Below are positions 1-8,631 of a stretch of 64,000 nucleotides of DNA, piece by piece. The stretch covers positions 62,001 to 126,000 of the forward strand of contig NZ_CP011925.1 in the NCBI RefSeq assembly GCF_000238315.3. Reading direction: 5' to 3'. Below the pieces are notes generated by a model, which was given only the letters and a program-made list of their open reading frames with translations, had not been told where the DNA came from and did no database searches. This DNA is from Pseudoalteromonas piscicida. GTDB lineage: Bacteria > Pseudomonadota > Gammaproteobacteria > Enterobacterales > Alteromonadaceae. Positions within the stretch are counted from its first letter, which is position 1. Each line of letters begins with the position of its first letter. A program made the position numbers and the translations under genes.

Positions 1-120
1 ATCGGCGAACCCCAAGTCTGAACCTTCAGGGTTGGGTAAATCGTGTAGCCAGTCTAAGCAGTTGTTTTTATCGGCGATAAAGCCGTCTAGGCTTGCCCCG
101 ATATAGACGATGTTTGCCAT
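1..120 (-). CDS. Dihydrofolate reductase family (RibD C-terminal-like) protein, N-terminal fragment
   Basis: The minus strand reads an ATG at 118-120 and stays open to the window edge, giving about 40 residues that begin MANIVYIGASLDGFIADKNN. A beta strand followed by ASLDGFIA is the usual start of the DHFR/RibD C-terminal-like family (YyaP/YwjB-type NADPH-dependent reductases). The rest of the gene lies outside the window. It is transcribed away from the tetR-type gene at 207, and a long perfect palindrome lies between them, so the pair is probably a regulator and its target. The true substrate cannot be inferred. Confidence 0.75.
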   Translation of the reverse strand, partial: MANIVYIGASLDGFIADKNNCLDWLHDLPNPEGSDLGFAD

Positions 121-151
121 TTTATACTCCAATTGAACCCTAAACCATTTC

Positions 152-192
152 AAGATAAAATAAATTCTACAGTGTAGAATTTATTTTATCTT
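152..192. promoter_or_regulatory. 41-bp perfect palindrome, probable TetR-family operator
   Basis: Two perfect 20-nt arms (152-171 and 173-192) flank a single central G at 172; the core is TTCTACAGTGTAGAA. It sits in the divergent spacer between the DHFR-like gene (start 120) and the TetR-family gene (start 207), where an autoregulatory operator would be expected. The arms are much longer than a typical TetR half-site, so it could also form a hairpin in the tetR leader. The role is inferred from position and symmetry. Confidence 0.7.
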
Positions 193-206
193 AGCGAGAG
201 TAAACA

Positions 207-764
207 ATGAGTGTCAAGGATAAGAAGCGTGGCCGACCGTTAGCGGAAGGTGAAGCACTAAGTCAGGAGCGGATCATACAAGCAGCCAAATTGCAGATGA
301 AGGAAAGTAGAAAAGTACCTAGTATTCGAGCGTTGGCGAGCAGCCTAAATGTCGATGCGATGGCAATTTATCATTACTTTAAAAACAAACAGGCTTTGCT
401 CGAAGCTTTGACCTGCTCTTTAGTCGATGAAATCTATGAACCTAGCTGCGATGAACCGTGGCAAACAGAACTACAAAAGCTCAGTGCAAGTTATTTACAG
501 CTACTCGATGACTATCCAGGGTTGTTAACTGTGCTGCTGTCAATGGACTCAGTAGGTCCAGCTCAAGTATTTCAAACTCGATTTGAAGAAGTGACTCAAA
601 CGCTTGAATTACAAGGGCAGGCACAACAAGATGCGATTTGCTTACTGGTTGATTATCTACATGGTTTTGCACTCGCTATGGAGTGTAACCCAGATAGAGA
701 AGCGTTAAATGTCTCGATGACAAGCGGTGCAATTGCACTAATGTGTAAAGCGATTGAGGCTTAA
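207..764 (+). CDS. TetR/AcrR family transcriptional regulator
   Basis: This 185-residue protein has the usual TetR length. An N-terminal helix-turn-helix spans about residues 20-66 (RIIQAAKLQM, then IRALASSLNVDAMAIYHYF, then KNKQALLEAL); the AIYHYFKNK recognition-helix pattern is diagnostic. The rest is a variable helical ligand-binding domain with no recognisable effector. It is divergent from the DHFR-like gene, with the palindrome at 152-192 just upstream, so it probably represses that gene and itself. The start is the first ATG, with a weak purine-rich site (AGCGAGAG) ahead. Confidence 0.88.
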   Translation: MSVKDKKRGRPLAEGEALSQERIIQAAKLQMKESRKVPSIRALASSLNVDAMAIYHYFKNKQALLEALTCSLVDEIYEPSCDEPWQTELQKLSASYLQLLDDYPGLLTVLLSMDSVGPAQVFQTRFEEVTQTLELQGQAQQDAICLLVDYLHGFALAMECNPDREALNVSMTSGAIALMCKAIEA

Positions 765-823
765 GTGTCATTGCGTTGTGGCGTTGTAAAGGGGCATTAC
801 AACACATAGAGGCGAAGTACCTG

Positions 824-1618
824 TTAGGGACGCTTGAGATAACGAATGGGAGTGGTGCCGATTATTTCTTTAAAATCTCTTATAAGGTGGGACTGATCGG
901 TATAGTCCAACTGAGCAACAATATCTGCCATCGTAGTCACATTGGATTCCAGCAGTGCAAGTGCTTGGTGCAGGCGATACTTTCGAATTAGCCATTTAGG
1001 ACTAAAACCTATGTAGTGTTGGCAAAGCCTTTGTATTTTTCGTATTGGCATGTCGCAGTGTTTAGCAAGTTGCTCAACCGTAAAAATATCGCTGTGATCT
1101 TGCAAGGTGTTGAGAATATATTCAGCCATAGCAGCACCAGTGCTTTGAGGGAGTGTAAACGACATTAAAAATTGTGATAGCACTTTTACCCGCTCTGCAT
1201 CATCACTTGCCGCCGTTAATGAAGAAATAAGCGAACTCGATGGCACATCGCAAAGATGCTCCAAAGAAAAGGTTTTATCGACACATGCCAAAGGGGTGAT
1301 ATTAAATTGCGCTACTAGGGCACCTACCCTAAATTTAATTCCCAAGATCTGCCCTTTTCCATGCATTGTGTAATCGTATACTTTGCTTACAGGGCCAATA
1401 ATTTTTATTTCATCGGTACTTTGCAGCAAATGAAAGTTGGGATCTGGTAAGTTTCTTTGTGTATGGGTTTTATTATCCGGCAAACACCAGTCGACAAACC
1501 AAAATTGCTCGACAAGATCTTTTAACTCTGTGCATGGGAAATACCGTCTAAGCTGGTAGTTTGGCGCGCTTTGCTGTTGGTGAAGTACGCCGTTGATTGG
1601 GCTAAGGTTAGATTTCAT
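824..1618 (-). CDS. AraC family transcriptional regulator
   Basis: A C-terminal AraC-type double helix-turn-helix is evident (FTVEQLAKHCDMPIRKIQRL, then TMADIVAQLDYTDQSHLIRD and FKEIIGTTPIRYL). The N-terminal half, with LPDPNFHLLQS and GQILGIKFRVGA, resembles the DUF6597-type sensor domain common in this subgroup. The frame is open back to 1768, but the ATG at 1618 is preferred: it has an AAGG site 6-7 nt upstream, gives a typical 264-residue length and avoids running through the divergent gene start at 1763. An ATG at 1645 is the alternative. It is divergent from the DUF3224 gene, a plausible target. Confidence 0.85.
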   Translation of the reverse strand: MKSNLSPINGVLHQQQSAPNYQLRRYFPCTELKDLVEQFWFVDWCLPDNKTHTQRNLPDPNFHLLQSTDEIKIIGPVSKVYDYTMHGKGQILGIKFRVGALVAQFNITPLACVDKTFSLEHLCDVPSSSLISSLTAASDDAERVKVLSQFLMSFTLPQSTGAAMAEYILNTLQDHSDIFTVEQLAKHCDMPIRKIQRLCQHYIGFSPKWLIRKYRLHQALALLESNVTTMADIVAQLDYTDQSHLIRDFKEIIGTTPIRYLKRP

Positions 1619-1762
1619 CGCTGCCTTGTTATGGATAGAGCTCATTGTTTGTTGTCGTGTTTTTACAATACCAATTTTAAATTGCGTGCTAGATTTAAAA
1701 CAAGCTGCATGAAACTGCAGAGCAAGGTCAAACTCTTCTACTATAAAATTAAGGGAAATGCG

Positions 1763-2143
1763 ATGCAACTAACAGGTGTGTACGAAATTATCAATTGGCA
1801 AGAAACCACAGAAAAACAATTTGATGATGGTGCTAAACTCTCCAAAGCCGTGGTGAGCCTCAGTTATGACGGCGAAATTGAAGGCAGTAGCGAAGTTTAT
1901 TATCAGCTTCACTATACCGAAGAAGGAGATGTTGAATTTAATGGCTTTGAAGCAGTAATCGGGTGCTTTTCTGGGCAACAAGGCAAAGTTGTATTGATGC
2001 ACGACGGTCGTTTTAAGCACGGTAAAGCACATAGTAATTTTACGGTGGTACAGAGCGATGTTGACGCGATTGCGGTGGGTGACAAAGGGTCATTTGAGTC
2101 GACTGAGGGAAAAAAGGCAAACTACCAAATAACACATAACTGA
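1763..2143 (+). CDS. DUF3224 family protein
   Basis: This 126-residue protein looks like a DUF3224 member: short strands alternating with YYQLHYTEEGDVEFNGFEAVIG, GKVVLMHDGRFKHGKAHSNF and a terminal strand, consistent with a small beta barrel. An AAGGGA site 7 nt before the ATG supports the start; the frame runs further upstream but without a better signal. The family has no firmly established biochemical role and often lies near regulators. Divergence from the AraC-type gene suggests that gene controls it. No signal peptide, so probably cytoplasmic. Confidence 0.8.
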   Translation: MQLTGVYEIINWQETTEKQFDDGAKLSKAVVSLSYDGEIEGSSEVYYQLHYTEEGDVEFNGFEAVIGCFSGQQGKVVLMHDGRFKHGKAHSNFTVVQSDVDAIAVGDKGSFESTEGKKANYQITHN

Positions 2144-2162
2144 TAGCTTCAATGTTATTGCG

Positions 2163-2780
2163 CTAGGCTAAGTAGCGGTGTCTTCTCATGTCTAGCGTGT
2201 ACAGCGCATCAACTAACTCAGCAAAGTGACTAATGACGACATCTGCTTGCTCTGCGTAGTGAGGTTTGTCATTGGGGGCAAACAAGCATGATGGCATATT
2301 GGCGTTATGTGCCGCCTCTATATCGTAGAGGTAATCGCCAACATAAACGCATTGATAAGGTGGCACTTGCCAGGTCTGAGCAACTTGCAGCAGTGCGGCT
2401 GGGTCTGGTTTGGCTGGCGCGTCGTCCCTCGTTAAAATCAATGGGATTGGCAATCCCGCTGTTTTAAGCTTCAGTCGCGCCGCTTTTGCAAAGTTTCTGG
2501 TCACAACGGCAAGCGGGACACCCATTCTCGAAAGGTGCGCAATAGACTCCTTAACCCCAGGAATAACTTCACAGTGCTGTGCGTCACATAATTCATGTTG
2601 GTGGACGATGTTCATGGCCTCTTCACGCATATAAGGTGAAGGCAATCCACTGATAAAACTGAGTAAGTCTTGCCCTACCGGACAGCCAATTTGTGCCCGA
2701 ATAAGTGAGAAATCGAGTTCAGATGTCACTAGTGTGCCATCTAGGTCAAAAATGATGCCTTTAACCGGTATCCTATCCAT
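2163..2780 (-). CDS. HAD-superfamily hydrolase, phosphoglycolate-phosphatase-like
   Basis: All four HAD motifs are visible: the nucleophile FDLDGTL, the threonine in AVVTRN, the lysine in KPDP, and the acidic VGDYLYDIEAA. An alpha-helical cap lies between motifs I and II, as in Gph/PGP-type small-molecule phosphatases. The start is placed at the ATG at 2780 because AAAGGAT lies about 8 nt upstream; an in-frame ATG at 2804 would add eight residues with a poorer site. It hydrolyses a phosphomonoester, probably a small sugar or organic phosphate, but the substrate is not deducible. Confidence 0.88.
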   Translation of the reverse strand: MDRIPVKGIIFDLDGTLVTSELDFSLIRAQIGCPVGQDLLSFISGLPSPYMREEAMNIVHQHELCDAQHCEVIPGVKESIAHLSRMGVPLAVVTRNFAKAARLKLKTAGLPIPLILTRDDAPAKPDPAALLQVAQTWQVPPYQCVYVGDYLYDIEAAHNANMPSCLFAPNDKPHYAEQADVVISHFAELVDALYTLDMRRHRYLA

Positions 2781-2890
2781 TTTTAATATCCTTTGGTTTC
2801 GCATATGTACTGCGTAGCCCTACTTAAAGGTAGGTACGTAATTGAAGTTTGTAAAGATCAAGACGATGGAGTTTTGCTTTTGCGAGATGA

Positions 2891-2919
2891 GTGGCTCACT
2901 GATGGTAACGGTGAGCCAC
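2891..2919. terminator. Hairpin between ybbP and the HAD gene
   Basis: Perfect 9-bp arms (GTGGCTCAC at 2891-2899, GTGAGCCAC at 2911-2919). A T-run follows on the plus strand and the matching A-run precedes on the minus strand, so U-tract termination of the minus-strand ybbBP operon is imperfect. It may stop or attenuate transcription into the HAD gene. Confidence 0.45.
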
Positions 2920-2939
2920 TTTTTAGGCTTTTCGAAGTT

Positions 2940-5441
2940 TTATGCGAGTTTGTGTAGTAGTCCTTGTGTGTTTTGTTTCATGGTATTCGCCACCATAAAG
3001 TAACCAATTACAGCGACGAACGTTGCGCCAGTTGCAGGCCCTAATAGCCAAATATAGGGGTGCAAGCGGCCATCCACATCGAATGTTTGGACTTGGATCA
3101 CCAACAGTGCAATGTCACTGACCACGGCAGCTACCAGCCCTGCTAATCCGCCAAGTAATAAAAACTCATAAAGCGTGGCGAGTTTTATCAAACGACCTTT
3201 GGCACCGAGAGTGCGCAAGATAACGATTTCTTGCATACGTTCGGCAAGGCTTGCCTGAACCTGAGAAATGAGCACCAAAGAACCGCTGATAAGCACGATA
3301 CTAAGTACAAAGCTAATCGCCAGTGAGACTTGAGAAATCATCGACTGCGCCTGTTTGAGCTGGCTTTGAATGTCGATCATGCTAATTGTCGGATACGCTT
3401 TCAAAAACTGGCTAATAACCTTAGTGTCTGCTATTTCAAGCTTGGCGGCAGTAAAGTAAGTCACTGGGAATTGGCCGGCGATTTTATCGTTAAATATCAT
3501 CACAAAGTTAGGTTTCAGCGAGCCCCAATTGACACTACGTAAACTCGTTACTTTGGCTTCAATTGTTTGACTATTGATTAGAAAGCTAAGCGTGTCCCCC
3601 ACTTTTATCCCTACCCGTTCGGCGAGCCCTTGAGCGACGGAAACTTGAAGCGCATCAGAATCATCGAACCATTCGCCATCGACTACTTCATTGCCCGCTG
3701 GCAATTCATCTAGCCAGGTAAGGTTGAGCTCGCGCCCTACCCCTTCTCGTGCATCTTCGTCTTTTTCTTCACCTTCTTGTAGTGAGACCCGGCGCGCAAA
3801 CTCTTCGCCATTTAGCGCATTGACACGGCCCAAAAAGACGGGGTAAAAATGTTCATGTTTGATGCCACTTTCATCGAGTTTGCTTTGCATTGGCTGAATT
3901 TCTTGTTCCATGATATTGATAAAAAACGCATTAGGTGCGTCTTCTGGAACTTGCATCTGCCAATCTGAGATCATGTCATTTTTCAGTACCACTAAAAACA
4001 ACATTAATTTGATAGCCAGAGCAAAGCTAATAAGCTGTACCGCATTTGCATTAGCACGTTTTTGCAGTGTGGCAATGGCAAGAGACCAACTTGAGCCAGG
4101 GCTCAACCCCAGTTTTCTGCCCGCTGAAAATAACAGTCTTGAGATCACGTATAGCACGGCCATGAGTAGCAAGGTTGCGCCGAATAAAATCGCGGTGATC
4201 TTAATATCGCGACTAAATAGCCACATTAATCCAAAAATAGTTAATACCGAGAGCGCCATATGAATTCGGCTAATCGCGATGGTGTCTCCGAGGTTACGTC
4301 TTAGGACGCGCAGCGGCGGGATATCAAATAAATCTAATAGTGGTTTTAATGAAAACATCATTGCACACACTACACCCACAGCAATACTCAACAGCCAAGG
4401 CCTGAAGCCTGCTTCAGGCAGGGCTGTATCCATAAAGTTAATCAGGTAAGCGGCCCCAATACTTTGCAGCCCGTAACCGATAGCAAGACCGACTACAACG
4501 GAAAAAAAGGTCACTAAAGAAAGGTGTAAAAGATAAATACGGCGGATGGTTTTGCGACTACCACCGAGAGTTTTCATCATGGCGACAGGATCATATTGGC
4601 GCTCACAATAGCGCTTTGCAGAAACCGCCATCGCTACGGCAGCGAGCATGATACCGAACAATCCAGCAAGGAGTAAAAAGCTCTCCGAACGAGCTAAGTT
4701 TTCACCTAAAGGTGATTGCCTGTCTTTTATTCCCTGCCAAGATTGGTTGCTCTTGAGTTGCGGCTTGAGCCAAGTGTAGTACTCTCCCAGCTGCTGCTCT
4801 GTGCCCGAAAATAGTAGGCGATAAAATACTCGGCTTCCGGGTTGAATGGCTTTCGTCACCGCAATATCATCATAATTAATAAGGACGCGTTTGTTCCCCG
4901 TCAGCGAGAAGAAAGGGGCATCAGGCTCGCTAATAAGCACCTTACTCACGGTAAACTGCCCTGCCCCTATTTCTACCACGTCGCCAATTTTAAGACTAAG
5001 GGAATAAAACAAGCCTTCGCTGAGCCATACATTGCCCTTTTTTGGGGCGGCTTGAACTTGGTAATTCTCGCCATTAAGGCTATCTCTTAAAGTAAGTTTA
5101 CCTCTAAGTGGATAGGTTTCTGTCACAGCTTTTAGCGCGCCAAGAATTAACTCATCGTTGGCAAATAACATCGAGTCAAAATACACTTGCTTGGCGGTAT
5201 TTAAGCCAAACTCTCGTGCTGTGGTCAATACTCGGTCGTCGAAATCATGGTTGCTCGAAAGCCGCCTGTCAGCAGCGATAAAATCTGCGGATTTTTGTTC
5301 TAGATTCAAACGGATCCGCTCGGTAATGGAAGACAAGCTAAACACAGTCAATACTGCAAGCGCAATTGCAGCTAGGATGATGGTGAGCTCGCCTCGTCTT
5401 AATTCCCTAGAGAATAAAGTAAGTGCTAACTTAAACCACAT
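2940..5441 (-). CDS. ybbP: ABC transporter permease, FtsX/MacB-type (YbbP family)
   Basis: This 833-residue inner-membrane protein has the YbbP length and layout: an N-terminal membrane helix, a large periplasmic loop, a central block of helices (LLAGLFGIMLAAVAMAVSA onward), a second periplasmic domain near residues 500-690, and a C-terminal FtsX bundle (QVSLAISFVLSIVLISGSLV). It overlaps the end of the ATPase gene by 11 nt, indicating translational coupling. YbbA-YbbP resembles the LolCDE/MacB class that drives mechanotransmission or extraction of periplasmic or membrane substrates rather than classical import; the substrate is unknown. The divergent neighbour tesA matches the conserved E. 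coli arrangement. Confidence 0.93.
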   Translation of the reverse strand: MWFKLALTLFSRELRRGELTIILAAIALAVLTVFSLSSITERIRLNLEQKSADFIAADRRLSSNHDFDDRVLTTAREFGLNTAKQVYFDSMLFANDELILGALKAVTETYPLRGKLTLRDSLNGENYQVQAAPKKGNVWLSEGLFYSLSLKIGDVVEIGAGQFTVSKVLISEPDAPFFSLTGNKRVLINYDDIAVTKAIQPGSRVFYRLLFSGTEQQLGEYYTWLKPQLKSNQSWQGIKDRQSPLGENLARSESFLLLAGLFGIMLAAVAMAVSAKRYCERQYDPVAMMKTLGGSRKTIRRIYLLHLSLVTFFSVVVGLAIGYGLQSIGAAYLINFMDTALPEAGFRPWLLSIAVGVVCAMMFSLKPLLDLFDIPPLRVLRRNLGDTIAISRIHMALSVLTIFGLMWLFSRDIKITAILFGATLLLMAVLYVISRLLFSAGRKLGLSPGSSWSLAIATLQKRANANAVQLISFALAIKLMLFLVVLKNDMISDWQMQVPEDAPNAFFINIMEQEIQPMQSKLDESGIKHEHFYPVFLGRVNALNGEEFARRVSLQEGEEKDEDAREGVGRELNLTWLDELPAGNEVVDGEWFDDSDALQVSVAQGLAERVGIKVGDTLSFLINSQTIEAKVTSLRSVNWGSLKPNFVMIFNDKIAGQFPVTYFTAAKLEIADTKVISQFLKAYPTISMIDIQSQLKQAQSMISQVSLAISFVLSIVLISGSLVLISQVQASLAERMQEIVILRTLGAKGRLIKLATLYEFLLLGGLAGLVAAVVSDIALLVIQVQTFDVDGRLHPYIWLLGPATGATFVAVIGYFMVANTMKQNTQGLLHKLA

Positions 5442-6144
5442 TGACAGCCGCTCCTTGTTTTATTACTTCTAGTTTTCCAGCTTCAATATGAATGATGCGA
5501 TCACACTGTTGAGCGAGTTGCTCATCATGGGTAACAAGCACCAAAGTGGTGCCATTCTCTTTGTTTAGGTCAAACAGTAAACGCTCGATAAGATGGCCGT
5601 TCTTACTGTCTAGATTGGCTGATGGTTCATCGGCGAATAAGATTTTGGGTTTGCCAACAAAGGCTCTGGCTATAGCCACTCGCTGCTGCTCACCACCCGA
5701 AAGTTGTGAGGGATAGTGAGTTAGTCGATGAGACAAGCCAACTTTTTCTAATAACTCTGTCGCTTGATTTTTCGCACCTTTGTCCCCAGCTAATTCAGCA
5801 GGAAGCATCACATTTTCAAGCGCGGTTAAGCTTTGCACTAACATAAATGACTGAAATACGAAGCCGACTTTTTCTGCTCGCAGTTGAGCTCGAGCTTCTT
5901 CATCCATTTTTTGCAATGATTCGCCATCTAAATGAACTTCTCCTTTGGATGCGATATCTAAGCCGGCAAGCAAACTAAGTAAGGTTGACTTACCAGAGCC
6001 TGAAGCGCCAACGATTGCCACGGACTCACCTGACTTGACAGTGAAATCGATATCACTAAGGATAGTGAGATTACCTTCGACGGTCGAGACCTGTTTAGTA
6101 AGGCCTTTTACTTGGATCATATTTAACTGAGAAAGCACTGACAT
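5431..6144 (-). CDS. ybbA: ABC transporter ATP-binding protein YbbA
   Basis: A LolD/MacB-class ATPase of 237 residues with Walker A GASGSGKST, Q-loop FQSFMLV, signature LSGGEQQR, Walker B ILFADEPSANLD and switch histidine VLVTHD. It powers the YbbP permease encoded immediately downstream. The start at 6144 has an AGGAAA site about 9-11 nt upstream; a second ATG at 6120 (MIQVKGLTK) matches the family start better but has no site. With the 6144 start the codon overlaps the divergent tesA ATG (CATG). Confidence 0.93.
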   Translation of the reverse strand: MSVLSQLNMIQVKGLTKQVSTVEGNLTILSDIDFTVKSGESVAIVGASGSGKSTLLSLLAGLDIASKGEVHLDGESLQKMDEEARAQLRAEKVGFVFQSFMLVQSLTALENVMLPAELAGDKGAKNQATELLEKVGLSHRLTHYPSQLSGGEQQRVAIARAFVGKPKILFADEPSANLDSKNGHLIERLLFDLNKENGTTLVLVTHDEQLAQQCDRIIHIEAGKLEVIKQGAAVNVV

Positions 6145-6763
6145 GAAGTACTATTTCCTAAAGTTGTTGTTCATACTTGTTATTGTAATGACGCCGTTAA
6201 GCGCAAATGCCAAGCAAAAACTCATGATAGTTGGTGATAGCTTAAGCGCCGCTTATGGCCTGAAACAAGATGATGGTTGGGTTAAATTGTTACAAAATAA
6301 ATACGAAACAGAACAAAATCCGATCGAAATTATCAATGTTAGCGTTAGCGGTCAAACAACAGGTAATGCTGTGGCAAAAATAAATCAGCAATTGAAAACG
6401 ATTTCGCCTACTCATGTATTAATCGAATTGGGCGGTAATGATGGTTTACGTGGCTTCCCTGTTAAAAGGTTAAAGGCAAATCTCACACAACTGGTGCAAT
6501 CTAGTCAACAAGCTGGCGCCAACGTTGCCGTAATGGAAATCCAAATACCTCCTAACTTAGGTCCACGTTATACCAGTATGTTTACTGAGAGCTACCAACA
6601 AGTGACAGAGCAAACCGGTAGCTATCTAATGCCCTACTTTATGTTAGAAGTGGCGGACAAACCGGAGTTAATGCAAAACGATAACTTACACCCAAACAAA
6701 GAAGCACAACCTCTAATCCGCGACTTTATGTATAAAGAAATCAATCAATGGTTGGCAAAGTAA
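6143..6763 (+). CDS. tesA: Arylesterase / acyl-CoA thioesterase I (lysophospholipase L1)
   Basis: A periplasmic SGNH hydrolase of 206 residues. The signal peptide ends near SANA-KQ (about residue 23). Block I carries the nucleophile serine in IVGDSLSAAYGL; block III is LGGNDGLRG; block V has the catalytic Asp and His in NDNLHPN. These match E. coli TesA, which cleaves acyl-CoA, lysophospholipid and aryl esters. It is divergent from ybbA, as in many gammaproteobacteria, and a GAGAAAG purine stretch precedes the ATG. A bidirectional hairpin lies just downstream. Confidence 0.95.
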   Translation: MKYYFLKLLFILVIVMTPLSANAKQKLMIVGDSLSAAYGLKQDDGWVKLLQNKYETEQNPIEIINVSVSGQTTGNAVAKINQQLKTISPTHVLIELGGNDGLRGFPVKRLKANLTQLVQSSQQAGANVAVMEIQIPPNLGPRYTSMFTESYQQVTEQTGSYLMPYFMLEVADKPELMQNDNLHPNKEAQPLIRDFMYKEINQWLAK

Positions 6764-6780
6764 GCATACTAAGCACGAAA

Positions 6781-6803
6781 AAACCCGCTAAGAGCGCGGG
6801 TTT
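6781..6803. terminator. Bidirectional terminator between tesA and the metalloprotease
   Basis: Perfect 8-bp arms AAACCCGC (6781-6788) and GCGGGTTT (6796-6803). On the minus strand the stem is followed by a run of Ts, which suits the protease gene ending at 6840; the plus-strand side has TTT then GGGTGTGTTTT, usable for tesA. Confidence 0.75.
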
Positions 6804-6839
6804 GGGTGTGTTTTAGTTTGAAACTTGAACGTCAAGCGA

Positions 6840-7580
6840 TTACTTGAAGTTTGCGATGCTCGTTTTAGTCGCATCTACCGTTTTCCAAGCATATGATTGA
6901 CCAACTACACCGTAAGGCACACCGCCAAGAGACCAGTTCGGGTTAGCGAAGTAGTCGTACTGTGTTGCATTACCAAATACATGTGGATAAGCCATGATAC
7001 TGGCGAAGTTGTCTTGTACGCCGTGGCCCATACCGTCAACGTATACACCACCGCTGGTGTCACCTTGTTTGCGTGAATGCGCTAGACCTTGGTTGTGACC
7101 AAGCTCATGAACAAATGTTGTTGCACCACAATCGATACCTGTAATGCTGAACATACGGTTGCTCATGCTTGAATATAGGTTGCCATTGCTACCTTGACCT
7201 ACCCAAGCTAGACCACATGTGATGTAGTTACCATTGCGCTCACCTGTACCAAGTACTGCAACCATATCTGCACGCCAAGTATTACGTAGGTTAGCTACAT
7301 AGCTGCTGTTAGTCACAGAATCTAACCAAGTACTCGTTGGTGTGATGTTGTAGTTACCTAAATTTTGCGTGCCTGCAAGACGTAGTTGCAGATCGATACC
7401 ATTTTGGCTGTAAACTTGGTTTGTAAACGCAATCAACTGATTGATTTTAGTGTTAATGTTTGATGTAGCAGCCGCTGACTGATCAGTATAAAGAATGCCG
7501 ATATCAACGGTGACTGCTGATGCGCTTGCAGATAGAGCGAGTGCTGTTGCCAGCGATGCTGCCTTTACTGTTGTATTCAT
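6840..7580 (-). CDS. Exported zinc metalloprotease (metzincin, reprolysin/M12-M72-like)
   Basis: A 246-residue protein with a signal peptide ending near ASASA-V (about residue 22). The zinc site is HELGHNQGLAHSR, the metzincin HExxHxxGxxH, and a methionine-turn candidate follows in SIMAYPHVF. The mature N-terminus begins VDIGILYTDQSAA, the usual start of the reprolysin/peptidyl-Asp-endopeptidase-type catalytic domain. There is no propeptide in this gene: the catalytic domain follows the signal peptide directly. The preceding gene (7596-8297) ends 15 nt before this ATG and looks like the missing pro-region. Probably secreted or periplasmic; specificity unknown. Confidence 0.88.
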   Translation of the reverse strand: MNTTVKAASLATALALSASASAVTVDIGILYTDQSAAATSNINTKINQLIAFTNQVYSQNGIDLQLRLAGTQNLGNYNITPTSTWLDSVTNSSYVANLRNTWRADMVAVLGTGERNGNYITCGLAWVGQGSNGNLYSSMSNRMFSITGIDCGATTFVHELGHNQGLAHSRKQGDTSGGVYVDGMGHGVQDNFASIMAYPHVFGNATQYDYFANPNWSLGGVPYGVVGQSYAWKTVDATKTSIANFK

Positions 7581-7595
7581 TGTTTTTCCTTTCTT

Positions 7596-8297
7596 TTAGT
7601 TAACGTTACTTTTGGGTTGAAAAATATCTTCCTTCACAGACACTGAGTTACGTTCTGTTTCGTCATGACTATCATGCGGATGCAGTTCTTCTTCTTTGTG
7701 AGAGCGATATAAGTCTCGCTTGGCTGCGATCCAGCCAAATTGGTCTTTTGATTCGAATACATAGTTGCCGCTTGGCGCGGTGAGTTGACCATATACGGCG
7801 TCTTTTCCTACCGTCAAAACGGTGGTATGGAAACGACCATCAGCACCTGTGACCTTACCAAAGACGCTTTTATCGCCGTTTTCTGCTAAGGATATGCCGG
7901 TCACTTCTGCTACAAATGACTCTTGTGTTTGCGGAATAAGCAATTCAAAGTTATCGCCGCCTTCTAATTTTCTGAGTGTAGGTAAATCAAATTCAATATA
8001 AGCTTCATTGTTTAAGTCTTGTGGTAACACCTTTGCGGCTGACAGCACGGCTTTTGCTTTATTCGATACCTTATTCACCGCATAAAAGTCACTGCTTTTT
8101 TGTATTGGCGCTGCTGTGATGGTGACTTGCTTAGAACCTTGTTCAAGCGTATCAAGCTCTAGGGTCGCCTTCGACTCATCTTCTGTGTTGTTCGAAACTT
8201 GAATTACATTTGCATGTGAAAGTTGAGCTTCAGGCATCATTTTCCAAAAAGCAATTCCAATAAAACCAACAAGTAATGCAACAATGAGCAATCGCAT
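7596..8297 (-). CDS. Membrane-anchored propeptide-like partner of the metalloprotease
   Basis: A 233-residue protein with one N-terminal hydrophobic segment (LLIVALLVGFIGIAFW) and a non-cytoplasmic remainder. Residues about 95-195 (YIEFDLPTLRKLEGGDNFEL, VFGKVTGADGRFHTTVLTVG, AVYGQLTAPSGNYVFES) resemble the beta-rich pro-region that precedes the catalytic domain in reprolysin-like bacterial proteases. The C-terminus is charged and His-rich (HKEEELHPHDSHDETER), which could bind metal. The gene ends 15 nt before the protease start, so the two form one operon. The inferred role is folding chaperone or inhibitor in trans. I do not recognise a named family. Confidence 0.65.
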   Translation of the reverse strand: MRLLIVALLVGFIGIAFWKMMPEAQLSHANVIQVSNNTEDESKATLELDTLEQGSKQVTITAAPIQKSSDFYAVNKVSNKAKAVLSAAKVLPQDLNNEAYIEFDLPTLRKLEGGDNFELLIPQTQESFVAEVTGISLAENGDKSVFGKVTGADGRFHTTVLTVGKDAVYGQLTAPSGNYVFESKDQFGWIAAKRDLYRSHKEEELHPHDSHDETERNSVSVKEDIFQPKSNVN

Positions 8298-8631
8298 AAT
8301 CCACCACGAATACGTTAATAAGTGGTGAAATACTATTCATTTTGCGGGTTTGTGATCAACTTTTAATTTACCAAGTGTTTTCATCTGGATTCATTAAAAT
8401 TAAATATCTTCATGATATATATGTATAAATCTCATTAACAAATCTTTACAATGTGGTGTGGTTAAATGTGTTAAGTAGTGGAGTTGTCAAACTAATGTAA
8501 CTAAAGTGTGTCTTTTTAAAGTAATTGATTAGATTGACTTTATTTTTTCAATTAGTGGCATTATTTATCTGTTAGTCTCTATCTAGTTGATTTGTATATT
8601 TAAAGTTTTCAGCTTTAGTTGACGCTTTTAT
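8298..8631. other. AT-rich intergenic region upstream of the protease operon
   Basis: 334 bp with no convincing reading frame or hairpin. It must contain the promoter of the minus-strand propeptide/protease operon and the 3' end of the acyltransferase transcription unit. I could not assign promoter boxes with confidence. Confidence 0.4.

Noticed and set aside
824..1768. The longest AraC frame, starting at 1768
   Set aside because: It would run through the start of the divergent DUF3224 gene; the ATG at 1618 has a ribosome-binding site.
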